From positions 20,927 through 84,926 of the forward strand of contig NZ_JAGISH010000015.1 of NCBI RefSeq assembly GCF_017813235.1: a stretch of DNA of 64,000 nucleotides, in the 5' to 3' direction. The notes under the pieces are model-generated. The model was not told the DNA's origin, did not search any database, and saw nothing but the letters and a program-made list of their open reading frames with translations. This document shows positions 22,369 to 31,147 of this stretch, one piece after another. Both the position numbers and the translations under genes were made by a program. This DNA is from Sagittula salina. GTDB taxonomy: Bacteria > Pseudomonadota > Alphaproteobacteria > Rhodobacterales > Rhodobacteraceae. Each line of letters opens with the position of its first letter. Positions within the stretch are counted from its first letter, which is position 1.

Positions 22369-24682
22369 CCGCAACAACGTCGAGGGCACCGGCGACCAGT
22401 CGGGCGACCTGACGTTCCGTTCGCGCAAGGCGCAGGACCCCATCGACCGCCTCGACCTCGGGCAGGCCATCACCCCCAAGGTGCAATCAAGCAAGCTGGA
22501 CGCCGATGCCATGGTCCAGCTCTGGCGCCGCCTTATGGGGCACTACGAGCGCGAGTTGCACCGCCAGGGCGAAAGCCGGGCCGAGCAGGCGCGCGACGAG
22601 GATTTCTACGACAACGAGCAGTGGACCGCCTTCGAGAAGCTGGTGCTGATGGAGCGCGGCCAGCAGCCGCTGACCTACAACGTCATCGCCACCACCATCA
22701 ACTGGTTGCTCGGCACGGAGCGCCGCAGCCGGACGGACGCCCGAATCCTGCCCCGCCGCAAGGAGGGCTCGCAGGATGCCGAGCGCAAGTCCGAGTTGCT
22801 GAAGTACCTCGCGGACGTTAACCGGAGCGAGTTCAGCATATCCCGCATGTTCAAGGACGTGGTCGTGGCCGGAATTGGCTGGATCGAGAGCGGCGTGCAG
22901 GGCGAGGAGGAGGGCGAGCCCGTCTATGACCGCTACGAATCGTGGCGGAACATGGTCTACGACAGCCTCGCCACCGAGATGGACCTCGATGACGGGCGCT
23001 ACATTTTCCGCAACAAGTGGGTGGATCTCGATACTGCCCAGGCGCTGTTCCCCATGCGCAAAGACATCCTCGCGCGGGCCGCGGACTCCACCTACGATTT
23101 CAGCCGCAGCCTGTTCGGCTCGGGCGACGAGACCATGGACGAGGCCGAGGACGACTACGCGCAGCAGGGAGGCATCTACGGCGACGGATCGACCTTCGAT
23201 GCCCGCCGCCGCGTCCGCCTGATCGAGGCGTGGTTCCGAGTGTTCCAAGAAGACAGCTTCATCACCGGCGGGCAGTTCGCGGGGGAGCTGTTCGACCGCC
23301 GCTCCCCGGGCCACCTTGCGGACATCGAGCAGGGCCGCGCCACCGTGGTCCGCAAGGTCCGCGCCCGCATGCACATCGCGGTGATGTGCGAAAAGGGCCT
23401 GCTGTTCATGGCGCCGAGCCCCTATCGCCACAACCGCTACCCGTTCACGCCCATCTTCTGCTACCGCCGAGCCGCCACGGGCCTGCCCTATGGCGTGGTG
23501 CGCGGCATGCGCGATCCGCAGTCCGACGTGAACAAGCGCGCGTCCAAGGCGCTGCACATCCTCTCCACCCGCCGCATCATCATGGACAAGGGCGCGGTCG
23601 ACGACATCAACGACCTGCGCGAGGAAGCCGCGCGACCGGATTCGATCATCGAGAAGAACCCGGGTCTGCACCTGGAGATCGCGGACGACCGGCAGCTGGC
23701 CCGGGAGCACATCGACCTCATGTCGCGCGGTCTCATGATGATCCAGCAGGTCGGCGGCGTCACCGACGAGAACATGGGCCGGACCACCAATGCCACCTCA
23801 GGCAAGGCAATCACGGCCCGGCAGGACCAGGGCGCGCTGGCGACCGCCGCGATCTTCGACAACTTGCGCTATGGCCGCCAGATCCACGGCGAGAAGATGA
23901 TTTCGCTCTCCGAGCAGTTCATCTCGACCGAGAAGCAGATCCGCATCACCGACAAGCGCGGCAACCCCGCGTGGGTCTCGCTCAATGACGGAGACCCGGC
24001 GAACGACATCACCCGCTTCAAGGCCGATTTCGTCATCTCCGAGGACGACTGGAACGCCACTCTGCGCCAGGCGCAGGTGGAGGAGCTGCTGGAACTGATG
24101 GGCATGCTGGCAGGCACCGCGCCGCAGATCGTGCTCGCCACGCTCGACCTGCTGGTGGAGACGATGGACGTGCCGCAGCGCGAGGAACTGGTGAAGCGCA
24201 TCCGCCAGATCACCGGCGCCGAGGACCCGGACGCGGATCCGAACAACCCCGACCCCGAGACCGTTGCCCGCAAGGAGCAGGAGGCCAAGCAGGCCGCCAT
24301 GGCGGAGGAGGCGGCAGGTGCAGAGCTTGCCACGATCAAGGCCAAGGCCCGCGAGGCGGAGGCCAAGGCCGACAAGACCGAGGCCGAAACGCAGCAGCTT
24401 GTCGCCCAGATGGGCAAGCTCCTCGCGGACCTCGAGGGCGCCGACATCGACCAGAAGGTGCGCGCGATGGAGGCCGCAGCCGCGATCATGGCCAACCGCC
24501 ACCTCTCCGGCGTGGCCGACTCCATCGTGGCCGACGCCGAAGCGAAGGCAGGCGCGCTCCTCACTGCGGGCGCACCCGCCGCGCAACCGGCCCCACAACC
24601 ACCACAGCCGATGCCGATGCAGGCCCCGGCACAACCCCCCATGCCAGCACAAGGAGGCATCCCCAATGGCGTACAGCGATGA
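22358..24682 (+). CDS. P22-like portal protein
   Basis: A protein of 774 residues, near the size of P22 gp1 (725). The ring protein forms the DNA channel. Typical features are the N-terminal YDNEQWTAFEKLVLMERGQQ and NVIATTINWLLGTERRSRTD, a wing region with RYPFTPIFCYRRAATGLPYG, and LSTRRIIMDKGAVDD. The last 200 residues (from about 590) become a charged coiled coil followed by a Pro/Ala/Gln tail, matching the long helical barrel of P22-type portals. The ATG at 22358 (with GGGAG upstream) is chosen over a start 57 bases earlier. Confidence 0.9.
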   Translation: MFTDRNNVEGTGDQSGDLTFRSRKAQDPIDRLDLGQAITPKVQSSKLDADAMVQLWRRLMGHYERELHRQGESRAEQARDEDFYDNEQWTAFEKLVLMERGQQPLTYNVIATTINWLLGTERRSRTDARILPRRKEGSQDAERKSELLKYLADVNRSEFSISRMFKDVVVAGIGWIESGVQGEEEGEPVYDRYESWRNMVYDSLATEMDLDDGRYIFRNKWVDLDTAQALFPMRKDILARAADSTYDFSRSLFGSGDETMDEAEDDYAQQGGIYGDGSTFDARRRVRLIEAWFRVFQEDSFITGGQFAGELFDRRSPGHLADIEQGRATVVRKVRARMHIAVMCEKGLLFMAPSPYRHNRYPFTPIFCYRRAATGLPYGVVRGMRDPQSDVNKRASKALHILSTRRIIMDKGAVDDINDLREEAARPDSIIEKNPGLHLEIADDRQLAREHIDLMSRGLMMIQQVGGVTDENMGRTTNATSGKAITARQDQGALATAAIFDNLRYGRQIHGEKMISLSEQFISTEKQIRITDKRGNPAWVSLNDGDPANDITRFKADFVISEDDWNATLRQAQVEELLELMGMLAGTAPQIVLATLDLLVETMDVPQREELVKRIRQITGAEDPDADPNNPDPETVARKEQEAKQAAMAEEAAGAELATIKAKAREAEAKADKTEAETQQLVAQMGKLLADLEGADIDQKVRAMEAAAAIMANRHLSGVADSIVADAEAKAGALLTAGAPAAQPAPQPPQPMPMQAPAQPPMPAQGGIPNGVQR

Positions 24683-25565
24683 AGACCTCGCTCTCCTGAC
24701 GGACGAAGAGCGCGAAGCCCTTATGGAGGACGACGACAGCGATGGCGAGCAACAAGGCGACGACGAGCCGGGTGGCGGCGACGAGACGGCTCCGGCAGCG
24801 GACGGCGAGGACACCATACCCGCCGACGACGATCCCGCCCCGGCCGCAGCAGCCGCCGCCGAGCCCGAACCGCAGCCGCAGGCAGCAGCACCCCAGCCGG
24901 AGCCGCAGCGCGAGCCCATGCCTGATCTGGCTGATCTGGATCGCCAACTGGCTGATTTCGGCACGCAACAGAAGGACACCATCTCCGCCTACGCGGACGG
25001 AGACCTGAGCGACGAGGAATACGAGCAGAAGCTCAACGACATCCAGACGGCCCGCGATGCCATCGTGGCGCAGCGCGCGCAGGTGGCATCGGCGCACGAG
25101 CAGGAAGTCACCGCGTGGCGCACGAGCGTGGAGACCCACCTCGCGCAGTATCCCGAACTGGCCAACACGCCAGAGAACATGGGGAATCTGCGGGCCTTCG
25201 ACGCCCAGGTACGCGCGGTCTCTGCCAACCCGGCCTTCGCGGGCAAGCCCGACGCCGAGATCCTGCGCATCGCCCACAAGGCCGTGGCCGCCACCGCCGC
25301 CGACATGGGCCTGAGCAGCTTCCCGGCTCTCAAGGGCGCAGCGCCCGCGCCCAAGCCGAAAGCAGAGGTGCCGAAGGGCGCCGATGGCCTTGGCGACCCG
25401 ATCCAGACGCTGGCCCGCGTGCCGGTCTCGGATGCGAGCCGCACCGGGGACAACCCGTTCCAGGCCCTCGATGAACTGGCCGCGACGGACACGGAAGCCT
25501 ACGAGGCACATCTCGCAACCCTGCCAGAGGCGGACCGCGAGCGGTACCTGAAGTACAACTACTGA
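24666..25565 (+). CDS. Scaffold protein
   Basis: A protein of 299 residues with AAGGAGG before ATG 24666, overlapping the portal end by 17 bases. The N-terminus is extremely acidic (EEREALMEDDDSDGEQQGDD), then Pro/Ala/Glu-rich to about 95. The middle is helical (LADLDRQLADFGTQQKDTIS, QKLNDIQTARDAIVAQRAQV). The end ERYLKYNY resembles scaffold C-termini that bind capsid. The place between portal and capsid genes is the standard one. Composition and position, not sequence identity, carry the call. Confidence 0.8.
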   Translation: MAYSDEDLALLTDEEREALMEDDDSDGEQQGDDEPGGGDETAPAADGEDTIPADDDPAPAAAAAAEPEPQPQAAAPQPEPQREPMPDLADLDRQLADFGTQQKDTISAYADGDLSDEEYEQKLNDIQTARDAIVAQRAQVASAHEQEVTAWRTSVETHLAQYPELANTPENMGNLRAFDAQVRAVSANPAFAGKPDAEILRIAHKAVAATAADMGLSSFPALKGAAPAPKPKAEVPKGADGLGDPIQTLARVPVSDASRTGDNPFQALDELAATDTEAYEAHLATLPEADRERYLKYNY

Positions 25566-25587
25566 CACCCGGAAAGGGGCAGGGGAC

Positions 25588-25785
25588 ATGAAGGACGACA
25601 GGACCACGCTGGTGCGACGCCTCAAGAACGGGGACAGCGTCAGCATCGGGGACGACATCATACTGGAGATCACCTCGGCCACCGAGGGCAAGCTTCGCGT
25701 TGAGATTTCGGCTCCCCGCAGCACGAACATCGTGCACAAGCGTAACACGGGGGTCCCCGTGCTTGTAGAGCAGCGCCGGTCCTGA
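25588..25785 (+). CDS. CsrA/RsmA-like RNA-binding protein
   Basis: A protein of 65 residues that lines up with CsrA over its whole core: TTLVRRLKNGDSVSIGDDIIL matches the CsrA LTRRVGETLMIGDEVTV region, and LRVEISAPRSTNIVHKRN matches VRIGVNAPKEVAVHREE. CsrA dimers bind GGA-containing RNA hairpins near ribosome sites. The protein is 12 residues longer at the ends than a minimal CsrA. It sits between scaffold and capsid genes in the late operon, just before two RNA hairpins and an ACGGA motif. It may tune capsid-to-scaffold output or redirect host CsrA targets. Whether the RNA-contact residues are all kept needs structural alignment. Confidence 0.78.
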   Translation: MKDDRTTLVRRLKNGDSVSIGDDIILEITSATEGKLRVEISAPRSTNIVHKRNTGVPVLVEQRRS

Positions 25786-25791
25786 CGGCGC

Positions 25792-25817
25792 GGAGGGGGC
25801 GCTTGCGCGCCCCCTTC
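25792..25817 (+). terminator. Strong GC hairpin after the csrA-like gene
   Basis: AGGGGGCGC (25794-25802) and GCGCCCCCT (25807-25815) form a perfect stem with loop TTGC, extendable by two pairs. The T-run is weak (TTCCAT), so partial termination or RNA processing is more likely than full termination. It separates scaffold/csrA-like from the capsid gene. Confidence 0.55.
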
Positions 25818-25826
25818 CATAACCAC

Positions 25827-25858
25827 GCCTCATGTGGTATGAGGCAGGAATATACGGA
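25827..25858 (+). promoter_or_regulatory. Hairpin plus ACGGA element in capsid leader
   Basis: GCCTCAT (25827-25833) and ATGAGGC (25839-25845) form a 7-bp stem with loop GTGGT. ACGGA, a match to the ANGGA core bound by CsrA, follows at 25854-25858. Both lie 50-80 bases before the capsid start. A candidate target of the adjacent CsrA-like protein, by inference. Confidence 0.42.
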
Positions 25859-25908
25859 GCGCATGATGTGCTCGTGTCGGTGCAATAACGCCAGCATGAG
25901 GACATCTG

Positions 25909-27009
25909 ATGCAGACCATCATCCCCTGGGGCGACCCGAAAGCCCAGATGAAGTGGGGCTCCCAACTCGCCGTCGACACGAATACCGCGGGCTACTTCAC
26001 CAAGAAGTTCGAGGGCAAGGGCGACAACAACATCATCGAGCAGAAGACCGAGCTGGAAGGCGACACGGGCGACCGTGTGTCCTTCGACCTCTCCGTGCAG
26101 CTGCGCGGCAAGCCCACCACGGGCGATGACCGCGTGACCGGCAAGGAAGAGAGCCTGCGCTTCTATACCGACCAGGTCATCATCGACCAGACCCGCAAGT
26201 CGGTCTCCGCCGGTGGCAAGATGTCCCGCAAGCGCACGGTCCACGACCTGCGCAAGGTCGCCAAGGCCCGCCTCGCGGAATATTGGGCGAAGTACATGGA
26301 CGAGCTGAAGTTCATCTACCTCTCCGGCATGCGCGGCATCAACGAGGACTTCATCGAGCCCGAGGACTGGACCGGCCACGCGGGCAACGCGATCCAACCG
26401 CCGGACGCCCAGCACGTCTTCTACCCCGGCGCAGTCGCATCGAAGGCCACGCTCACCGCAGCCGATACGATGAACCGCGATGTCATCGAAGTGGTTTCCT
26501 CGGAATCCAAGATGATGCGCGCCCAGGACCCCAAGACGGCGAACATGAAGCCCGTCACGGTCGAAGGCGAGGATCACTACGTCGTCGTCATGTCGCCCTT
26601 CCAGGAGCGCGACATGCGCACCGCCGTGGGTGCCACCGGGTGGCTGGAAATCTCGAAGGCCGCCGCAGGGGCAGAGGGGCGCGCCTCGAAGATATTCAAG
26701 GGCGGTCTGGGGATGATCAACAACGTCATCCTGCACTGCCACGAGAGCGTGGTGCGGGCTCGCGACTACGGCGCGGGCTCCAACGTCCACGCCGCGCGGG
26801 CGCTGTTCCTCGGCCGTCAGGCTGGCGTGATCGCCTACGGCACCTCTGGCGGCGCCCGGTTCTCCTGGTTCGAGGACAAGATCGACGGGGACAACGAACC
26901 CATCGTCATCGCGGGCACCATCGTCGGCATGAAGGCGACCGTCTTCAACGGCAAGCGGTTCGGCACCATCGCCATCGACACCGCAGCCAAGAGCGCGCGC
27001 GCCGCATAA
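25909..27009 (+). CDS. Major capsid protein, N4-gp56 family
   Basis: A protein of 366 residues. The N-terminus (AQMKWGSQLAVDTNTAGYFTKKF) and blocks such as DTGDRVSFDLSVQLRGKPT, TLTAADTMNRDVIEV and HYVVVMSPFQERDMR are typical of the N4-gp56 HK97-fold capsid family. It forms the T=7-like shell with the scaffold. GAGGA seven bases before ATG 25909 is the ribosome site. It is the most expressed late gene by expectation, and has its own 120-base leader with hairpins. Confidence 0.92.
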   Translation: MQTIIPWGDPKAQMKWGSQLAVDTNTAGYFTKKFEGKGDNNIIEQKTELEGDTGDRVSFDLSVQLRGKPTTGDDRVTGKEESLRFYTDQVIIDQTRKSVSAGGKMSRKRTVHDLRKVAKARLAEYWAKYMDELKFIYLSGMRGINEDFIEPEDWTGHAGNAIQPPDAQHVFYPGAVASKATLTAADTMNRDVIEVVSSESKMMRAQDPKTANMKPVTVEGEDHYVVVMSPFQERDMRTAVGATGWLEISKAAAGAEGRASKIFKGGLGMINNVILHCHESVVRARDYGAGSNVHAARALFLGRQAGVIAYGTSGGARFSWFEDKIDGDNEPIVIAGTIVGMKATVFNGKRFGTIAIDTAAKSARAA

Positions 27010-27088
27010 GGCGCGCGTCACCCACCTACAGCGCGCCGACTGAGGCGCGTGCCACTGCCACAGTGCGACGCGAAAGGACAGTCGAGGC

Positions 27089-27532
27089 ATGCTGCACCAG
27101 ACCCCCGCCATCACCTCGGGCCGCGAGACGCCGCCCAACCCGCGCAATGCGGGCATGATCGCCGCCGCGATCTACGAACACGCCTTCCTCGCCGCCTTTA
27201 CCGCGGCGTCGGACATTCTCGAAATTGGCCCGCTGCCTTTCGGCGCGCGCATGATCGAAGCGGAACTCATCACCGGCGACCTTGGCGCCGGCGTGACCGC
27301 GACCCTCGTGACCCTGTCGGGCAACGAGGGTGAGGCCAATAACGCCCGCGTCGAGGCGCTCTCCATCCAGTCAGGCATCGCGGCGCACAACGCCTCCATC
27401 CGGCTGGCGACCGCCAATCTCCTAGCCGTGACGCCGGGCAAGGTCCATCGCGGTCTCGGGCTGAAGTTCAGCGCCAACATCGCGGCAGGCGGCACCAAGA
27501 CCGTCAAGCTGCTGCTGAAGTACACGTTCTGA
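27089..27532 (+). CDS. Hypothetical head protein after capsid
   Basis: A protein of 147 residues. The second half is beta-rich with Gly/Thr/Ala (LITGDLGAGVTATLVTLSG, NIAAGGTKTVKLLLKYTF). The fold is compatible with a small capsid decoration protein, and its place right after the capsid gene supports that. No family is recognised with confidence. Confidence 0.68.
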   Translation: MLHQTPAITSGRETPPNPRNAGMIAAAIYEHAFLAAFTAASDILEIGPLPFGARMIEAELITGDLGAGVTATLVTLSGNEGEANNARVEALSIQSGIAAHNASIRLATANLLAVTPGKVHRGLGLKFSANIAAGGTKTVKLLLKYTF

Positions 27533-27584
27533 TCCGGCACGGGGCCGGGAGACCGGCCCCGGCCACAGCCCCGGGAGACCACGC

Positions 27585-28091
27585 ATGAAGATCGAATCCA
27601 TCATCCAACGCGAGCATGGCACCCGCGTCACGCTCGACACCACCGCCTACCACTTCATGCCAGAGCGCCCGAACGGCCCTCATGTGGCAGAGGTCGAGGA
27701 CGAGGACCACGTCGACACCTTCCTTGCCATCCGCGAGGGCTACCGCCCTGCCACCGAGACGGTGACCGCCATCCCGGAAGTCGCCGCACCCGTGACCCCG
27801 AAGCAGGAACCCGAGCCCGAGAAGGCCAAGGAACCGGAACCCGAGCCCGCACAGGCCCCGGAGAAAGAGCCGGAGAAGGCCGAGGAACCCGAGGCGGAGG
27901 CGGAACCCGCCAAGGAGCCCAAGAAGGACGCAGGCGGCCCGCCCTACAGCGAGGCCATGCTCAACGAGATGACCGAAGACGAGCTTGCCGAGGAGTTCAA
28001 GCGCCTGCGTGGCCGCAAGCCCCACGGCAACAGCGCACGCGATACCGTCATCGAGGTCATTCTCGAAAACTACGCCCCCTCTGGCGAGTAA
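27585..28091 (+). CDS. Pro/Glu-repeat head-associated protein
   Basis: A protein of 168 residues in three parts: an N-terminal beta domain (about 1-60; MKIESIIQREHGTRVTLD), a Pro/Glu/Lys/Ala repeat linker (about 65-122; many PEPEKAKEPE-like units), and a C-terminal helical SAP/LEM-like motif (NEMTEDELAEEFKRLRGRKP). The first domain resembles short phage head proteins; the last could bind DNA or a partner. GGGAG precedes ATG 27585. Confidence 0.66.
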   Translation: MKIESIIQREHGTRVTLDTTAYHFMPERPNGPHVAEVEDEDHVDTFLAIREGYRPATETVTAIPEVAAPVTPKQEPEPEKAKEPEPEPAQAPEKEPEKAEEPEAEAEPAKEPKKDAGGPPYSEAMLNEMTEDELAEEFKRLRGRKPHGNSARDTVIEVILENYAPSGE

Positions 28092-28129
28092 GCATTCCCA
28101 ACGAACGGCTGTCCTGAAGGATCGTACCC

Positions 28130-28810
28130 ATGCCGCTGATTGCCAAGACCGTGCTGCAAGCCGCGACCACGATCCTACAGGACGGGGGCGCCGTTCGGTG
28201 GCCGCTCACGGAGCTTCTGGGGTGGCTCAACGAGGGCCTTGAGACCATTGCGATGATCTCCCCCGCCGTCTTCTCCGAAAACACAGTTCTCGTCCTCGTT
28301 CAGGGCACCAAACAGGCTCTGCCAGACACCGCCTCGCTGCTGCTGCGCGCAATCCGCAACGTCGATGGCCCCGTCATCACGCCGGTCCTGCGCGAAATCC
28401 TCGATACCCAGATACCCAACTGGCACAGCACGACTCGCGTGCCGTTCTCGCCTGTTGCCCGCCATATCGTCCAGGACAAGGCCGACCGCCGGACCTTCTA
28501 TGTATTCCCGGGCAACGACGGAACCGGGCAGATCGAGGTGACGGTTGCCGCCAACCCGCCTGTGATTGCGGCGCCCGCTGACCCCTTCGACATCGACGCT
28601 TACACCGCCGAGATCGGGATCGACCCGCTTTATCGATCGGTGCTGGTCAACTACATCCTGCATCGCGCCTTCTCCAAGGACATGGACGTGGCTGGCAACC
28701 CGGAACGCGCAGCCTACCACCTCAACCTCTTCGAGAAGGCCATTGGCCTGCGCCAGCAGATCGAGATGGTTGCCAACGTCAACACCACCGGCTCCGCGCC
28801 CAACTCGTGA
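28130..28810 (+). CDS. Head-to-tail adaptor protein
   Basis: A protein of 226 residues with the adaptor pattern seen in podoviruses (DUF6682-like): LQAATTILQDGGAVRWPLTELLGWLNEGL, a beta core, then YRSVLVNYILHRAFSKDMDVAG and a helical C-terminus (ERAAYHLNLFEKAIGLRQQIE). Such adaptors form a dodecameric ring below the portal. AAGGA lies nine bases before ATG. Family naming is by pattern. Confidence 0.75.
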   Translation: MPLIAKTVLQAATTILQDGGAVRWPLTELLGWLNEGLETIAMISPAVFSENTVLVLVQGTKQALPDTASLLLRAIRNVDGPVITPVLREILDTQIPNWHSTTRVPFSPVARHIVQDKADRRTFYVFPGNDGTGQIEVTVAANPPVIAAPADPFDIDAYTAEIGIDPLYRSVLVNYILHRAFSKDMDVAGNPERAAYHLNLFEKAIGLRQQIEMVANVNTTGSAPNS

Positions 28811-28817
28811 GGCCTAA

Positions 28818-29477
28818 ATGGCCACGCCCACAATTCCCCTGAGCGACTTCGAGCGACTGGTGCAGCCGCACACGCCCGAGGCCCCCGTCACGCTCGTCGG
28901 CCAGGTCCTGCGCCTGGCCGCCATCGAGTTCTCCGAACGCACCAAGGCATGGCGCCAACTTGTCACCATCCAGCTGACCCGGCAGGGCCGCTTCATCGTG
29001 TCGCCGCCCTATGCCTCCATCATCGAGTTCGAGCACGCCACCTTCGACGATAGCGTGGCCCTGACACCCACGCAGTACACGGACTTCGACATCAGCGAGT
29101 TTGGGGAGATCGGCGTCCCGCGATACATCACGCAGGTTGGCCCGGACGAGGTCTCCGTCGTGCCTTTCCAGGAGGGCAAGCTCACGCTCTCCTGCTTCCT
29201 GCGCCCGCGCAATGAAAGCGAGTACGAGCTGGACGCGGCGGGCATCCCCCGCGACATCTTTGATACGGTCCCGGCCTTCTACCTGACGCAGTACGGCGAG
29301 ATCATCGCCTCCGGCGCGCTGCACCGCCTGTTCATCATGCCGCGCCAGCCGTGGACCGATGGCGCGCTGGCGCAGTACCACCTCGTGCGGTTCGACGAGG
29401 GCATCAAGCGCCACGCTTCGTCCCACATGAAGGGCCAGGTGGCGGCCAAGGCTCGCGTCAAGCCGCAGTTCTTCTGA
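28818..29477 (+). CDS. Connector/tail-completion protein
   Basis: A protein of 219 residues. It opens with SDFERLVQPHTPEAPVTLVG, followed by RLAAIEFSERTKAWRQLVTI, then a beta-rich body. The pattern of an N-terminal helix, AxxEFxxRTxxW and a beta core is seen in podovirus connector proteins. It sits directly after the adaptor gene. Role inferred from order. Confidence 0.7.
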   Translation: MATPTIPLSDFERLVQPHTPEAPVTLVGQVLRLAAIEFSERTKAWRQLVTIQLTRQGRFIVSPPYASIIEFEHATFDDSVALTPTQYTDFDISEFGEIGVPRYITQVGPDEVSVVPFQEGKLTLSCFLRPRNESEYELDAAGIPRDIFDTVPAFYLTQYGEIIASGALHRLFIMPRQPWTDGALAQYHLVRFDEGIKRHASSHMKGQVAAKARVKPQFF

Positions 29478-29488
29478 GGAGGTCCGCC

Positions 29489-31147
29489 ATGCGTATCAGC
29501 ATCGACACCTTCAAGGGCGCAATCCCGAAGCTCGACGACACCAAGCTGCCCCCGCAGGCCGCGACGCTGGCCCGCAACTGCGGCGTGGAGAGCGGTGCGC
29601 TGGCCCCCCTGCACGAAAGCATCCTCCTGCAGGCGGGCGCCGTGGCGGATTTCCACCTCCACAAGGGCGAGATCCTCACCTTTGCCGCGCGCACCAGCGT
29701 CGCACCAGGTCCCGTGGCCTCCGACAGGCTCTACATTATGGCCGAGGGCACCGACCCGGTGATGAAGGTCATGCCTGCGGGCACCGAGTACCCTCTCGCC
29801 GTGCCATACCCGAACGCGCCGCCAAGCGTCGGGATCGCCGTGGCCGCGCCCGAGCCCGAGCCTGAGTACCTGCGCGACGACAACAACGACATCGTCCTGA
29901 GCGAGAGCGGCGACCCGGTGATCCTCGTGGACGCGATCCCGCTTGAGGTCGAGACCATGGTGTTCGCCTACACCTGGGTCACGGTATTCGACGAGGAATC
30001 GCTCCCCTCGCCGCCTTCAGCCGACATCGACGTGACCGAGGGCAGCACCGTGGCAATCGGTTTCCCCGACGCGCCCCCCTCCGGCAGCCGCATCGACCGC
30101 CTGCGCGTCTACAGGGCCGTCACCGGCGCCTCCGGCACCACCGACTTCCTGTTCATCAAGGAACTGAACACAGGGGCCGCCAGCTACGTCTACGACGCGG
30201 AGGCGGACCCCACGCAGGAACCCATCCCCTCGACCTTCTACGACCCGCCCATCTCCGGGCTGCACGGCCTCACGGCGATGCAGAACGGCATGATGGCGGC
30301 CTTCAAGGGGCGGGAACTCTACTTCTGCGAACCTTTCCGCCCGCACGCATGGCCCGCAGGCTACATGCTCACGACCGACTACGACATCGTCGCCCTCGTC
30401 GCCATGGGCAGCACGCTCGGCGTCCTGACCGCCGGCACGCCCTACCGCATCAACGGCTCCGCGCCCGAGAACATGCAGATGGAGCGGTTGGAGATCAACG
30501 CGCCCTGCGTCAGCGCCGACAGCGTCGTGGACTTCGGTCACAGCGCCTTCTACGCCACCTGGGACGGGCTCGTGACCATCAGCCCCGGCGGCGCGGATGT
30601 CGTCTCCGCCGGGCTGTTCTCGCGTGAGACATGGCGTGCCATGGACCCCGCCACCATGCGCGCCGGGCGCTACGACGGGGCCTACGTCTTCACCTATACC
30701 GCAGGCGGGCAAGCCCGGACCGGCATTCTCGACCTCGCGGACGGTGCCGCTGGCTGGATCGAGACCGACACCGTGGCCGCCGTCCTGCGCCATGACATTG
30801 CCAGCGGCGCGCTGCACTACGCGGACGGAACCGGGATCCATGAGTTCGACCCGGCGACCGGCTCCCCCCGTGCGCTGGTCTGGCGCTCCGGGATCGCCGC
30901 GCTCACCATGCCCACCACCTTCGCCGCAGCACGCTTTGAGGGCGAGGCGCTGGGAGCGGACGAGGCCGATACCGGCTTTTCCGCGCGCATCTACCGCGAC
31001 GGCGCGCTGCTGCATACCGTCACCGCCCTGAATACCTCTCTGCGCCTGCCCGATGGCAAGGGCACGCGCTGGCAGATCGAAATCGAGGGCAAGGTGAAGA
31101 TCACCCGCGCGACCATCGCGGGCAGCATGCGGGAGTTGATTGGGTGA
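29489..31147 (+). CDS. Tail hub beta-propeller protein (gp10-like)
   Basis: A protein of 552 residues, with GAGGAGG before ATG 29489. After an N-terminal part (MRISIDTFKGAIPKLDDTKL) it consists of repeated beta blades (LYFCEPFRPHAWPAGYMLTT, FYATWDGLVTISPGGADVVS, VFTYTAGGQARTGILDL). This resembles the propeller-type packaged-DNA stabilisation or tail hub proteins of P22-like phages. It probably closes the connector and holds tail fibres. Assignment by architecture. Confidence 0.66.
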   Translation: MRISIDTFKGAIPKLDDTKLPPQAATLARNCGVESGALAPLHESILLQAGAVADFHLHKGEILTFAARTSVAPGPVASDRLYIMAEGTDPVMKVMPAGTEYPLAVPYPNAPPSVGIAVAAPEPEPEYLRDDNNDIVLSESGDPVILVDAIPLEVETMVFAYTWVTVFDEESLPSPPSADIDVTEGSTVAIGFPDAPPSGSRIDRLRVYRAVTGASGTTDFLFIKELNTGAASYVYDAEADPTQEPIPSTFYDPPISGLHGLTAMQNGMMAAFKGRELYFCEPFRPHAWPAGYMLTTDYDIVALVAMGSTLGVLTAGTPYRINGSAPENMQMERLEINAPCVSADSVVDFGHSAFYATWDGLVTISPGGADVVSAGLFSRETWRAMDPATMRAGRYDGAYVFTYTAGGQARTGILDLADGAAGWIETDTVAAVLRHDIASGALHYADGTGIHEFDPATGSPRALVWRSGIAALTMPTTFAAARFEGEALGADEADTGFSARIYRDGALLHTVTALNTSLRLPDGKGTRWQIEIEGKVKITRATIAGSMRELIG

